This document shows, piece after piece, positions 12,408 to 23,721 of a stretch of 64,000 nucleotides of DNA. This DNA comes from Pseudovirgaria hyperparasitica (lineage: Eukaryota; Ascomycota; Dothideomycetes; Acrospermales; Acrospermaceae): the NCBI RefSeq assembly GCF_010093815.1, contig NW_022985550.1, forward strand, positions 1,439,074 to 1,503,073. The letters are read 5' to 3'. Each line of letters starts with the position of its first letter. Position 1 is the first letter of the stretch. The notes beneath the pieces are model-generated. The model saw only the letters and a list, made by a program, of their open reading frames with translations, was not told the DNA's origin and made no database searches. A program made the position numbers and the translations under genes.

Positions 12408-13307
12408 ACTGCGCTGCCATAATCGAACCACGCAGACGACTGATGGAGTGACAGCCACGTAGGAGAAACCCTTGCATATTGCCATGGCGATCCTAGCATT
12501 GTGAGGAATATGATGGTAGGCGCCTACTAGACTCAGAACACTGTTGCTATGTAGATGAAGCCATATGTACGAAGAAACCACGTCTACTGCCTGCGAGCCA
12601 ATAAATCATCGCTAGTGACTGCATTGCGTGCAAGATATAGGTCTTATGTTGGTACAAGAACAAGGCTCCAATATCTATGATATTTATATCACTTTGGCCC
12701 CAACAGTCCATATCCATGGATCAAAGAGTGTTCAGAAATGCCGATCCCAATGCCAACTCGTTCGTCGGTCAGACGCCAAATCAGGGCCTGGCGAACCACC
12801 TCCACGGTCGCGGGATGGGCCACGCCAACGACGCCAACCCATGGACACTAAGTGACTTTTAGCTCTGTGCTGCTTGTGAACATGGGCTCGAAACACCGCT
12901 TTTTGTGCTCTCAAACCAATCACCGAGCGCAGCTCGCTAAGCCAGACCCTATGCAATACGGCCAAGTCCGGTCGATTTGGATGGCAGTGAAAGCATAGAC
13001 CATTATGAGATTTGTGATAGATTATTTGATGAGTACTACGTCGCTTTTCTCACATCAGTCTATTTCTACAGTCACTATCGATTGCGACCCTAAGTAAGCA
13101 GTGCAAAGATCAATCCCGGATAGAAGAATAATCCGGCGTGCGGCCTCTACACCGGACCCCAATCTGCCCGATTGCAGCTGTGCACAACACAAAGGCAGTC
13201 ATTTTCTATCCACCGCCTTTTGCTCTTACGTCCTTATTGAAAGAGATCAGATCAAGCACGAGGAGCTCTACATATTGAGACGGCTCAAGACTTATTTCCA
13301 TCTCACT
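12408..13307. other. Intergenic Ric1 to transcription-factor-like gene
   Basis: About 900 bp without a supportable gene. Short overlapping frames between 12628 and 12965 show no domain. The last 200 bp before 13308 are open in the frame of the next gene but have no ATG, so they are probably 5' untranslated region. Confidence 0.5.
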
Positions 13308-15476
13308 ATGCCGTCCCGGGCACAAAGCTACACCCGAAGTCAGCGCACACGCACGCGCAGAGCATCAAACACATCAGCACCACAAAAAGTCTCACTTCAG
13401 CAGCATATTCCTTTTACTTTACCCTCACCTACTAGTTCCGTCTTGCCCGTAAGGCAGTCACTTAAAACCCCGCTAACCCGCCATCCACATGATACTCAAT
13501 TCGAAAATTTGGTGCCAAAACAAGCGACGCTCGGGGGAAAGCCAAGCAATGGCTCAATAACGAAATCTCGCGTGCAAAATGTCAGCCTGAAGTTTGTTAC
13601 AGCCACAGGTACACTTGAAACGTTCAAGGACAAGCAGTCGCTCAACGAGATCCGACGGCATGTCATGGTCGATTATCTCAACAAGCACCAGCCGGAGCCC
13701 AACACCCTCCAACGACGTAGAGACTCCGTACAGGCACTCGAGCTACAAGGGAATGTGGTGGAGAATCCAGTCCAGCAGTTCGATACTCTTCGAGGTGCAA
13801 TTTCTAATGAATATGCGTTGAAACTCTTCAAACAACCGAGTAAACGGAAATCACTAGCTTCGTCATCAGAAGAGGACCTTTCAGAGGATCAACAAGAACA
13901 TAATAAACGCCCCGACCTTACAGGGTCTCTTGAAGATGTCAACAAGATAGCACAATTCGATACCGCTCTTCTCACCAAATTCGCCAAATGTGACATTGTT
14001 GATATTAAGCAGCCTCTGGTCATTCCTGCGGATATTTCAAGCTGGACGGCGGAGACTTACCAACGCAGAACTCTGGAGGGTTCGTCAACGGGGCCACCCT
14101 TAGATCCATTCGGCACAATGGTCAAGAGTCGCCATCGAGAGGTCAACAATGAGGCACTAAAGTACAACTGTAAATTTCTCTATGGAAGTAAAGCCATGGT
14201 CTCAACTTGGACACGTGACCTAGGCCATACTCCCCACGGATATATTGCGACATTATACCTTAGCTCCACTCATATAGATGTTATGAGAGGCTTACACCAT
14301 GAGAGCATACCTACGAGACTGCTAAGAGACGAGAGTATCCAGTTAATCAGAGGGCGAGTTCACCCTTCAACATTTGCTCACGATACAACAATTCAGGCGG
14401 CACTGACTGTTCTCTGCGGTGAAATCATCCAAGGAAGTAGTAGAGAAGCGATTCAATGGCATGAAGATGCCATACTCCAGATGGTCTCGCACCGTGGTGG
14501 TCTCATGAAACTTGGCTTCAGGGAGCTGACCGCGATCATTGCAATGTGAGCTTCAATCTCCATTCTGTTTCTAATACCACCAGCTTACATGAAAGTGAAC
14601 AGGGTATTCATGCAATCAGCAATATTTCGAGAATCACAAGCTCCAGAAACTATCTCCACCTGCATGGCCCGTCTCCAAGTCACCACCGCGGACCCAACTA
14701 AACCAGTCCCGGAATCCCCCCTTTACTGCCCCCGATCGGACGGCCATTTTACCACCATTGCAGTCCGGTGCCACCCGCACACCCTGGCGATTCTCTACGA
14801 AACACGAATACTCACTGACCTCGTCGTCGACGCCTCGCACCCCTTCCGTAGCATTAGCATCTTCCCCGGCGCCATCCTCTCTGAACCCGAGATGCACATG
14901 CAGCGCCTGCACGCTCGTCTCCAGAACCGACCTTCAGCTCACGATAACAGGCATGCTACGTATAAAGACTGGACTTACGAGGCTTGCCGGCTCGCAGCAC
15001 TCGTCTACTCGACCGCCATTGCCAAACGCACGTCTATCTCCGCCGCCGTCACAATGACGTCCATCAATCGCGCGCAGACCGAAACGTCGCCGTACGCCGT
15101 TCTCGAACAGCTGAAGGCGGCACTAGAGAAGTCGCATGCGGCCGACGAGTGCTGGATGGACACTAAGATGACAGGCGTGCTCTTCTGGATCACGCTCGTC
15201 GCTGGGGCCGCATGTTCACGCTTCCTAACGCGATCGCCATCGCTCAGTACATATTCAGGCTTCGGCGAGGCCGACAGCGTCCGAGGCGAGTACGCGCCGC
15301 AGGACAGCGAGAGGTATTTGCGTAAATGGTTTACTGCGATCAGTGTGCGGTGTACGATTTTGATGGGGTTTGAGCATGGGATTCCGGTCTTGTTGAGTCT
15401 GAGGAAGATGTTGGCTGTGCTGGAGTTATTGACGCCCGGGGGTGGAAAGAACGATTGGGGCGAGGTGCACTTTTGA
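13308..15476 (+). CDS. Fungal transcription-factor-like protein without a zinc cluster
   Basis: Two exons, 13308-14545 and 14603-15476, encode 703 residues. The first ATG in the frame is at 13308 (MPSRAQSYTRSQRTRTRRAS), giving an arginine-rich, nuclear-signal-like N-terminus. Around residues 95-125 is the segment FKDKQSLNEIRRHVMVDYLN, a type I associate with ascomycete proteins that resemble the regulatory half of Zn2Cys6 factors but lack the cysteine cluster. The rest is helical, with IQAALTVLCGEIIQGSSREA, similar to the middle region of fungal-specific transcription factors. The splice join reads AIIAMVFMQSAIFRES. The target and even DNA binding are unknown. The gene converges on the small inhibitor gene 236 bp downstream. 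Confidence 0.7.
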
Positions 15477-15711
15477 GGGCGAGGGTTTTACCGGGATTCT
15501 TGTCAAGGCTGTAAAAGATACTCTGTTGGTGTTGGAGAGGCGTACTGTTCAAGGAATTGCGATTCTTTATTTGAGGACTCTCTGTCATACAGTCGTTATC
15601 ATATTGGCACCTCTTCTGATCTTATCATAAGTTGTATTTAGAAGAAATCGCCGCAAGGCTTTCCATCCCTGTCCATAACTACCCCTCGACAATATACCGT
15701 GTTCCTGTGCC

Positions 15712-16009
15712 TTAACCGTGTGTGACCTTTCTGACCGTGTTGTCTTCACCAACATGAATGTTGAGTCTGTCAGGGTTGTGATCCATGGTCATCATGTCAC
15801 CCTCCTTGACTACTCGGTGCGTCTCCGGGAGGTCTTTCTTTGCAAAAGTCTACACGGACAAGTTAGCCTTATATTCAAGTTTACGGATAAGGAGGAAGAC
15901 CTACAGTCTCATTACTGGTTTCACCAATCTTCTTGCCCATCAGCTTAGTCTGCCAGTCGGAGCTCGAGGACGAGTCCTTGGAGTTGAGGCCGGGGACGAC
16001 GAGAGGCAT
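15712..16009 (-). CDS. Peptidase inhibitor I78 family protein
   Basis: Two exons, 16009-15905 and 15849-15712, encode 80 residues, the usual size for the I78 family (small serine-peptidase inhibitors). The second exon carries the hallmark: DLPETHRVVKEGDMMTMD, then NPDRLNIHVGEDNTVRKV, ending THG. The 55 nt intron runs from GTAGGT to GTGTAG. The start chosen is MPLVVPGLNSKDSS, typical of cytosolic fungal members. The same exon is open upstream to an ATG at 16132, which would add 41 mostly basic residues resembling a mitochondrial presequence. The target protease is unknown; host vacuolar or foreign proteases are both possible. Confidence 0.85.
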
Positions 16010-16132
16010 GTTGTGTTGTCGTGAAGCGTGTAGTGATCTTGTTGTCTCGTAGATTGCTCTTGCAGAATTCTGGACAGGTTGCTTGTGAGTTGGGAGTAGA
16101 TTGTGAAGGCGGAGACGAGGTTTAAGGGTCAT

Positions 16133-16953
16133 GGACGAGCACTTGAAGCCTGATTGTTCACTCCCTTATGCCGCTGGTACGCGTGCCAGGAGGGGCAAAT
16201 GATGACGTATGAACCGCATAGGTATAGTTGAGCACGATGGTACGAGAGATGCGTTTCACAACATCCATCAATCATCACAGGTATAGATTCAGCCTTGCAA
16301 GTTTGATGAATTGGCCACCTTCATTTGAGGAGACTGAGGACTCGTGATAGTATGCTTGCTTTGATGTCCCTTGCTCAATGTTGAGCAATGTTATACCTAC
16401 CACCAGCAACCATTAGCTCAAAAATAAACTGCTCCGGACATGTGGCATTCTATATCTCCATCATTACAAACCCGGAGATCAGGCAATAAGAGGATACAGT
16501 CGAGTTTCACCGAGACTTACGTAGACAGGGGGTCCCGAGGGTACTCAACGTGGCAGTCACCGGATATACAAGTTATACACAAGTCCGAAGTGGGCTTCTT
16601 TGGATAGCTAGGTCATCGAGCGCCAAGACAGATTTCAGTGAGAATGGATGCGTATCCAGACTAACCCCAGTAACTAACTATGGATTAGAGCTAAATCCGT
16701 GACGTGCACACTTTTACTTATCTCCGAATAAGTTGGAAGTCTTCAGGTTGTTCGTGCAGTGAAATCTAACTTCCAGCGTTAGACTCCCACTAGTACATCC
16801 ATATAAGAAGAACGGCCTGCCCTGTCAAGAACAGCGTCTCTCACTATTGCCCTACCTCGATCATAAACTACAAAGACAGCGTCAGCCCTCACCGTCCAAA
16901 ATCTATTATCAACGATTTTACTCAAGACTTTACATTGAATTATCTTCAAGAAA
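16133..16953. other. Intergenic, divergent promoters
   Basis: The gap lies between the divergent inhibitor and aldo/keto reductase genes. No gene is supportable. The last 150 bp before 16954 are pyrimidine- and AC-rich, as expected of a 5' untranslated region. Confidence 0.5.
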
Positions 16954-17949
16954 ATGTCGCAACAACTCGTGGGAAAACCAGTCAGCAAAACTGGGTTTGG
17001 TCTTATGGGTTTGACTTGGCGCCCGACCCCGATTCCATTCGAAGAATCCATCGAGATTATGCATCAGGCATTTCATAAGCACGGCGCAAACTTCTTCGTT
17101 GGAGGGGTCTTCTATGGCCCACCAGAGCGTAACAGTCTACATCTACTCAAGGCATATTTCGATAAATATCCTGAAGACGCTGAAAAGGTCATCGTGTCAA
17201 TCAAGGGCGGCAATGATCCGAAAACCCTGGCACCCCAAGCGAATGAGAAGGACTTGACTGCCGATATTGAGTTCTGCCTGAAAACTCTAGACAACAAGAA
17301 AATCGACATCTTCGAGGCGTCTCGTGTCGATCCCAAGGTCCCGATCGAGGATTCCCTAAGCTACATCAAGAGATATGTTGATGCTGGCAAGATCGGAGGC
17401 GTGGCCATCTCCGAAGTAAATGCCACTTCAGTCCGGAAAGCAGCCAAGTTCACAAACATCGTCGCGTGCGAGATTGAGTTTTCGCTTTTTCATACTGCCC
17501 CTCTCACGAATGGGGTCTTCGCTGCCTGCAAGGAGCATAACATTCCCGTTATTGCGTACTCACCACTGGGCAGAGGCTTTTTGACTGGCCAAATCAGGAC
17601 ACCAGAGGACATTCCGGAGGGAGACTTTCGCAGGACTATCCCACGCTTCCAGGGCGAGACATTCTACGAAAACATCAAGCTAGTGAGAGCCATCGAACAG
17701 CTGGCGGAAAAGAAAGGATGCACATCTGGGCAAGTTGCACTTTCTTGGATTGAGCAGCAGAGTGGGAGGAATGGTAATCCTGTTATTATTCCCATTCCAG
17801 GGACTACCTCACAAAAGCGATTGGTTGAGAATATGGTTCGCGTTCACCTCACAGATGAGGACTTTAAGGAAATTGATGGAATTATTGCCAGCATTCCAAT
17901 CTCCGGCACACGATACGGAGGACACGCTTTGTCGGTTATTGATGGCTGA
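16954..17949 (+). CDS. Aldo/keto reductase, pyridoxal reductase-like
   Basis: A single exon of 331 residues, the normal length for the AKR8/Plr1 group, which reduces pyridoxal to pyridoxine with NADPH. The N-terminus has the typical FGLMGLTWRPTP strand. VIVSIKGG carries the conserved lysine, AYSPLGRGFLTGQ is the AKR cofactor-side motif, and IPIPGTTSQKRLVENM binds the NADP phosphate in this family. Unusually, the segment before the catalytic tyrosine reads NFFVGGVFYG: the tyrosine is kept, but the position of the catalytic aspartate is valine. The usual histidine position (EASRVD) is serine. Activity may therefore be altered. There are no introns. Confidence 0.88.
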   Translation: MSQQLVGKPVSKTGFGLMGLTWRPTPIPFEESIEIMHQAFHKHGANFFVGGVFYGPPERNSLHLLKAYFDKYPEDAEKVIVSIKGGNDPKTLAPQANEKDLTADIEFCLKTLDNKKIDIFEASRVDPKVPIEDSLSYIKRYVDAGKIGGVAISEVNATSVRKAAKFTNIVACEIEFSLFHTAPLTNGVFAACKEHNIPVIAYSPLGRGFLTGQIRTPEDIPEGDFRRTIPRFQGETFYENIKLVRAIEQLAEKKGCTSGQVALSWIEQQSGRNGNPVIIPIPGTTSQKRLVENMVRVHLTDEDFKEIDGIIASIPISGTRYGGHALSVIDG

Positions 17950-18583
17950 AGGAACGTAGAATCAAACGAAAGCCCCAAATAGAGACTTACGAATGAAGCT
18001 GTAATACATACAGAATAGTATGCCGACATTTCAGATCTAATAAAAATCCTCCTAGTTGCCTGAAAAACGCGCGTTCTGACGCTTATCCATAAATTTTAAG
18101 AATTACGTCTGTATGTCAACACATTAGCTTGGGACGAGGAATCATGAACAAGTATGGCGTTGAATAGGAGCAATAATGTGTCAGATCAAGTGTAGTGTGT
18201 TTTTCATTCGCTCACTCGGTTATCGCGTAACGAGAACCGTAACGAATTGCAGATTGATGTTCATCACGATGCGTAGGAATCAAACGATAAGAGATACTCC
18301 ACTTACTGTTCGGCTAGTAGAAGATGACAGTTATCTGAATTCGACATCCTGCTGATGGGCCTATAGCTCACATTTTTTGTTATTGAGTGGTGACAACGGT
18401 GACATGAATATCGAGAGAGAAGTGGTGGCGGCACGCCTCTCATGGATTTAATGAGCTACCCACAATGAGACTAGCTTGCCGCGTCGCGATCTAATCTAAA
18501 GTCGGACACTCCTCAGAGTCGTTGGTCGACAACCAACCAACACGACAGCACTTCATACACATAATCCATACCGTACACCCATC
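17950..18583. other. Intergenic
   Basis: About 630 bp between two tandem + strand genes. No gene is supportable. The stretch before 18584 is rich in CA and AC, as in fungal 5' leaders. Confidence 0.5.
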
Positions 18584-19850
18584 ATGTCTTCTGCTGGCTC
18601 ACCTCTCTCTCCAACTTCACAACTATCATCCCTTGACGAGCCGCTTTCCTCCTACGACTCTGAAGACTTCGACGACGTAAAGCCCAAGAGGAGTGCTCGA
18701 CGCTCTCCCGATGCAGACAAAGGCAGCGGACGGCCGACTAAACGTCAACGACGTAGGGAAGCTCGCCCTCACTTAGACCCTCCCCCTCCGGCCGAAGTAG
18801 ATCTATACGAGAACGAAGTGGTATCAGATGATACCGATGGCAGCGTCCCTGCTTCGCCGAGCCACCCTGGTGATGAAGACGTACACGAGCGGCAAGTAAC
18901 TTGGTGCAAATGGGACGGCTGCCAGGCCGGCGACATCGGGAATATGGATAAGTTGGTGGAACATCTTCATGAGGACCACATTGGAGTGCGACAGAAAAAG
19001 TACTCGTGCGAATGGGTAGATTGCTCCAGAAAAGGTATACCACATGCCAGTGGGTACGCATTGCGCGCTCATATGCGGAGCCATACCCGAGAGAAACCCT
19101 TCTTCTGCACATTACCTGGTAAGACGATACGTGAACACAGTCATGTGCCCCACTGATATATGTCCAGAGTGCGATCGTTCGTTCACCCGCTCCGATGCGT
19201 TAGCAAAGCATATGCGCACCGTCCATGAGACTGAAGCCCTCCGCCCATCAGATCCCGTCCCCAAACACCACTCGTCCAACGTTGGCAAGACCTACCAGCG
19301 CCTCAAACTCATCTTCAACAAAAACAACGGTGATAAAAATGACTCCCCACCACCTTCATCCCCAGGCATGTCCAATCCAATGCACCCTGATCCGAATCAC
19401 GCCCTCAACAATGTTCAATACTACGCGGATCCAAGCACACCCAGCGGCGTTGGCCGTATCTTCCCCAATGACATCCACTTCACTCCAGAAGAGCTCGCAA
19501 TGCCAGCCGATCAGCTTTTCCATCTTCTTCGTCGTCAACAGCATTGGGCGCTACAAGAGTCCGAGGAGCTGAAGATTGAGTTTGACGACCTCGAGAAGAA
19601 GCGATTTGAGGAGTGGATGCGCAAGGAGCTTGTGTTGGAAAATATGCAGGAAGCTGACTTGATGCGTATGATGCGCAATAGGCAAGACATGGGAGTCGCT
19701 GCAGATGGCCTAGAGGGCTTGTGGAGGGTCCTTGAGGAGGATGTAGCACCCTCAAAGAAACTGGAGATTAAGGGGAAGCAGCCTTGGTGGCGCACTGTGG
19801 TTACCAGCACACCAACCGACGGTGAAGTACCAGATCTCAGAGGAGCATAG
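18584..19850 (+). CDS. C2H2 zinc finger protein, INO80 subunit Iec1-like
   Basis: Two exons, 18584-19118 and 19168-19850, encode 405 residues. The N-terminal 100 residues are serine-rich and acidic with a basic patch (GRPTKRQRRREARP). Three consecutive C2H2 fingers follow at about residues 105-205: CKWDGCQAGDIGNMDKLVEH, CEWVDCSRKGIPHASGYALR and CTLPECDRSFTRSDALAKHM. The last is completed across the 49 nt intron. A helical, methionine-rich region around 320-375 precedes a conserved-looking end with KGKQPWWRTV. Spacing and layout resemble fission yeast Iec1, a zinc finger subunit of the INO80 chromatin remodeller. That assignment is inference; a sequence-specific transcription factor is the alternative. 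Confidence 0.8.
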
Positions 19851-20118
19851 GAGTCGGAAGATTGGTGGCACAGGGGTGTATGGGGCAATGGAACTTTGTA
19901 ATGCATTTACCGGCGCGGAGTTTCATGGATTACGTTTAGGGAAACACACGATCGTGTACTACGGACGCGGCTTGTTATGTTAAAGGTCTGGCTTTCTCCC
20001 AAGTCCTTAAGGCACGTAGCACTAATGATCCAATGTTACCCATCCCATGGTACTTCTATAGCAGAATAATGCTACACATGGCACGTACGCTAAAGGCTGT
20101 TGCTAACAATAGAGGCAA

Positions 20119-21333
20119 TTATTGACCACCTCCAGGGGCTCCTCTGCCTGCTCCACCAGCTCCAGACCCCATGAAGTTGCGCGCCCTACCGGAGTGTTAG
20201 TATAAAGTCTGAATGTCTAGCCGATATATGTACTTACATCTCAGCAATACTCGGATCGTTCATCAGACTCGAAAGATCAGGCATGCCACCTCCCTGTCCG
20301 CCATTATTTACCCCTTGGCCACCACCGCCTCCTGAGAAGTTCTCGGCCATCTCTCTTAGTCTCGGGTTGCTCATCAGGTTGTTCATCGCATCTGGGTTGC
20401 TCATCAGGTTCTGGGCCATCTGCCTCATCATTGGATTGTTCATCAATGCGCCAAGATCGGGCATGCCACCTGCACCTGCACCTCCGCCTCCGCCAAACAT
20501 TCCAGCCAGCGCAGAAAGATCTGGCATACTACCAGCTCCGCCACCCGGCATGCCTCTTGATGCATCTGGAGCCCCGACATCTCCGGCCTCTTCTTCATAC
20601 TTTCTCTTTGCTGTCTCGTAGCCTCTCTTCATGGCATCACTGCCTCCGCTACCCTCGGCGTCGATACCTGCCTTGTAGGCCTCCATACTGCCTTTAGCAT
20701 CACCAAGCGCATACTTCGCAAGTCCAAGTCTGCTCCAAGCCTTTGTGTACTTCGGATCCGCAGCGACCGCCATCTCGGCATCTTGCTTTGCCTCTTCGTG
20801 CATCTGCGATCCACTGTACGCCGCAGCACGATTGGAAAGGTAAATAGGGTTCAGCGGAGTCAAATCCAGCGCCTTAGTGTAGAACTCGATTGCTGACTTG
20901 TAATCCTTCTTCTGCATTGCCGCGTTGCCCTGACCTTTGAGCTTTTCGGCCTCCTCCTTCCCTCCTGCGCCTGTCGCGCTGGTCTGTGGTGTTGCCGGTC
21001 GTGCTTCCGTCGCACTGCTTGGACCCTCAGTGCTGGGTGTGCTGCGCCCCTTGAGTTTCTCATAGACAGAGTATATGGAGAGGAGATTCTGGCCGCCGAG
21101 GGCGTCGGCCATGGCCTTTGTGTCGGAGGCATCGACCTTGAAGGCTTCGGCGATACAGTTGGTGGCAATCTCGATTGACTCTACGTCTTCGCTATCTATG
21201 GTACCGTCGGTCGCAGAGGTGTTGAGGAAGTTGATCATTGCGAGCGCGAGGCGCTTCTTTGAGGTTGCTTGGGAAGCCTGGTGGGGTTTTTGTTAGTTGG
21301 GATATTGCAGAAGTTGTCGACTGGGATTACCAT
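20119..21333 (-). CDS. sgt2: Small glutamine-rich TPR co-chaperone Sgt2
   Basis: Three exons: 21333-21331 (the ATG alone), 21277-20238 and 20185-20119, giving 369 residues. Sgt2 receives tail-anchored membrane proteins and passes them to the Get4-Get5-Get3 chain. The N-terminal dimerisation domain runs from ASQATSKKRLALAMINFL to about residue 75. Three TPRs lie at about 115-220 (KLKGQGNAAMQKKDYKSAIE, NPIYLSNRAAAYSGSQMHEE, PKYTKAWSRLGLAKYALGD). The glycine- and methionine-rich client-binding end has NPMMRQMAQNLMSNP. The last exon supplies ARNFMGSGAGGAGRGAPGGG. The last intron contains a perfect TACTAAC branch site. Splitting the gene right after its ATG means a genomic frame alone misses the true start. 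Confidence 0.92.
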
Positions 21334-22038
21334 GATGGCTTATGTTAATATGGAATGGTACTGTTTGAGAACGTTCTTTTGCAAGTCCGTTGCACAATAT
21401 CTGTTACCAAAGATGTTCTTGTTGCAACCCAGGCGACATATGCAAGGTAACATTTCGAAGCAGTTGGAATCACTGAGGTGGAGCTAGTTGGACCGAAGTA
21501 TTACCGTAGGAGTGAGTAACAACCTGTTGCTAGCACACATCAATTTCATCTAAGATCTAGAGTTATAGAAAATACCGAACTATATCCAACAGAGAAATTC
21601 ATACTATGTGGTGGATGGACTTTCTGACTACGAACCAAATCCTCACGATCAGCTATACCTCCAAGCACAAACTAATGGCCTGACGACGAGGTCGCAGCCA
21701 ATGCAGCAACGTAGGCTGTTACGTAGCGTACCGTCGAAATCAAAGAACTATGAATATTTCATACGCGACCACCAGGCCCATTTTGCACACGGGGTCAGTT
21801 GGTTCATATGTCCCTACTATGCTGACGGGACAGCGAGTCTTTTGTCGTATTCGCATTGGTTGCTGCCAAGGCTTGTTGTTTCTTGTTCGTTTTTGACCAT
21901 GGATTGCTGATGCAGGATCCGGAACATTACTTCATTTGTAAAAACTGATGTTCTAGGGCCCAATGCTTCGCAGGATTCCCGTATGTATCGTTAGAAGCCA
22001 TACAGGACTAATCGTAGCTATTCCCCGCGCCGACCTGA
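21334..22038. other. Intergenic
   Basis: Divergent gap between the Sgt2 and glutathione transferase genes. One + strand frame (21608-21910, 100 codons) shows no domain and is not called. Confidence 0.5.
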
Positions 22039-22089
22039 CCAATGACGTCTAGCTCTTCGGCTTGACGGAGAATGCTCAGTCATATAAAA
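22039..22089 (+). promoter_or_regulatory. Promoter elements of the GST gene
   Basis: A CCAAT box at 22039-22043 overlaps a TGACGTCT element (22043-22050), close to the ATF/CREB-type TGACGTCA site. A TATAAAA box lies at 22083-22089, 79 bp before the GST start codon. The order and spacing look like a classic inducible fungal promoter. Binding is inferred only. Confidence 0.5.
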
Positions 22090-22167
22090 CGTAGGTGAAT
22101 AGTGGGCTATATCTGACCTCTCCTTTACTCAATTGACACCACGAACTTTCAAACGAAATCTCCAAAA

Positions 22168-22854
22168 ATGGCGCCTATCACTCTCTACTTTCTTCAAGCC
22201 TCACGCTCCATCCGGATCGCTTGGCTCCTCGAGGAACTTAAGATTCCTTACGAGACCAAGTTCTATTGGCGAGAAAACAATAAGGCACCACCCACGTTCA
22301 AAACCGAGTCTGGTAGTCCGCTTGGTAAAGCTCCTGTCATCCGTGATGGAGACAATATTGTCTATGAGTCCGGCGCTATCGTCGAATATCTTGCTTCGAA
22401 GTACGATCCGGACCACCGCATCATCCCCGCGAACGATGATCCCAAGTATCCGGATGTATTGCAGTGGATACATGCTGCGGAAGGGCAGATTCTGCTACAT
22501 GCCCTGAGCATCACCTACGCAACGTGGATGAGTCCTCCAGCTGTCAAGGAGTCTGGCGGATTTGACAAGCTGCTGGAGAATCTTTCTATCAACGTAGTAC
22601 GGGACTTCGACTGGCTGGAAGGAGAGCTGGGAAAGAACTCTGGTGACTTCCTAGTCGGTAATACAGTCACTGGCGCAGACATTATGACTGCATTCAGCGC
22701 GAGATTTGTCCTCACTAGAGAGCTGGGAACGAAGGGGAAGACATGGTCAAATGTGAACAAATGGCTAAAGAAGTGTGAAAGTACGAAAACATATCAAGAC
22801 GCGGTCAAGAAGACGGGCCACTCGTTAGATAATGGTGGTAATAAGCCGCAGTAG
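22168..22854 (+). CDS. Glutathione S-transferase
   Basis: A single exon of 228 residues. It has an N-terminal thioredoxin fold starting MAPITLYFLQASRSIRIAWL, with SRS at the usual catalytic-serine region. LGKAPVIRDGDNIVYESGAI is the cis-proline and the glutathione-binding ES pair. The C-terminal helical domain (about residues 95-215) includes FLVGNTVTGADIMTAF, the N-capping box typical of GSTs. The layout fits the fungal Gtt1-like class. Likely role is conjugation or peroxide detoxification in the cytosol. The preceding CCAAT, CRE-like and TATA elements suggest stress-inducible expression. It converges on the Tma20 gene. Confidence 0.9.
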   Translation: MAPITLYFLQASRSIRIAWLLEELKIPYETKFYWRENNKAPPTFKTESGSPLGKAPVIRDGDNIVYESGAIVEYLASKYDPDHRIIPANDDPKYPDVLQWIHAAEGQILLHALSITYATWMSPPAVKESGGFDKLLENLSINVVRDFDWLEGELGKNSGDFLVGNTVTGADIMTAFSARFVLTRELGTKGKTWSNVNKWLKKCESTKTYQDAVKKTGHSLDNGGNKPQ

Positions 22855-23093
22855 ACGTCGCAGGTCCAGACCACTTTGTGGGACTCTGCTAGTAGAAGCG
22901 TTCATAGCTTCCAATCCATATAAGGTGTCAAGCCAATGGTACGACGACCGGGCGGACTTGACATCCTTGGATGCTCATGCTCCATGCGCGCCTCTGCCGT
23001 ATATGTTGGTCTTGAGACTTCTTTGTATCTCTTCTGCACTTCTCCATTTCCACGGCCGTCCCCTTCCTTACACTCGCTGTACACAGCTTTGTT

Positions 23094-23721
23094 TCAATCC
23101 AAACCCAGGTTCCACAATCCATCCCCTAGGTAATGACCTGCTCTACAAGCCTGGCCCTTTTTCTTCGTCTTCATATCGGCCGTTCCCATTGCGAGCTGAC
23201 CCACAAAACAAGCCGTTTCTTTCCCCTCCGCCTCAATCACCACGACGTCTCCCTCGTCCAGCTCCTCCTTGCCGTACCTGAAATCCGAACCACCGTCCGC
23301 GACCGCCTCACCCGGTAATCGTCCACCAGGAGATGTTAGACCCGGAACCATCAGCGAGGCACCTGACAGTACGAAGCGGATAGCGCCACGGTCGATACGG
23401 AGCTTAGAGAAACACTGTGGGTATTTGTGCACGAGAGTAAGGTGTGGGAGGAGCGCATCGTCCATATGTTGGAAGAAGAGAGGGCGCGGGCCAAGTGTGT
23501 ACAGAGAGCAACGGTCAGGGAGCTTCACCAAGTCTAATTGCTCTTTCTTGGGCAGTATATCGTCGATATATGGTTCAAGAGCTGGGTATGTGTCCAAGAC
23601 TTTCTGGCGTATGGCGCGCTGTGCGGAGGACTTTACTTTGGACTTGGAGCCCGCGGAGATGCTATGTGACCGTCAGCCTTGGTCGTGACATGGTTGAGCT
23701 TGCCTACTCTTTCTTGAACAT
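23094..23721 (-). CDS. tma20: Translation machinery-associated protein Tma20 (MCT-1), PUA domain
   Basis: Two exons, 23721-23708 (14 nt) and 23661-23094, encode 193 residues. The family length is about 181. Tma20/MCT-1 pairs with Tma22/DENR to recycle 40S subunits and to help reinitiation. The tiny first exon gives MFKKD and joins to ISAGSKSKVKSSAQRAIRQK. The MCT-1 N-terminal domain holds PYIDDILPKKEQLDLVKLPD and PLFFQHMDDALLPHLTLVHK. The PUA domain has IRFVLSGASLMVPGLTSPGG and ends GHYLGDGLWNLGLD. A short segment at about residues 135-147 (GEAVADGGSDFR) differs from relatives and could be a loop insertion; it is too short and out of phase to be an intron. Confidence 0.92.

Noticed and set aside
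23295-23330. Possible intron inside the Tma20 PUA region (GTGAGG..TTTCAG)
   Set aside because: It would be only 34 nt and out of phase; the uninterrupted frame keeps the known C-terminus.
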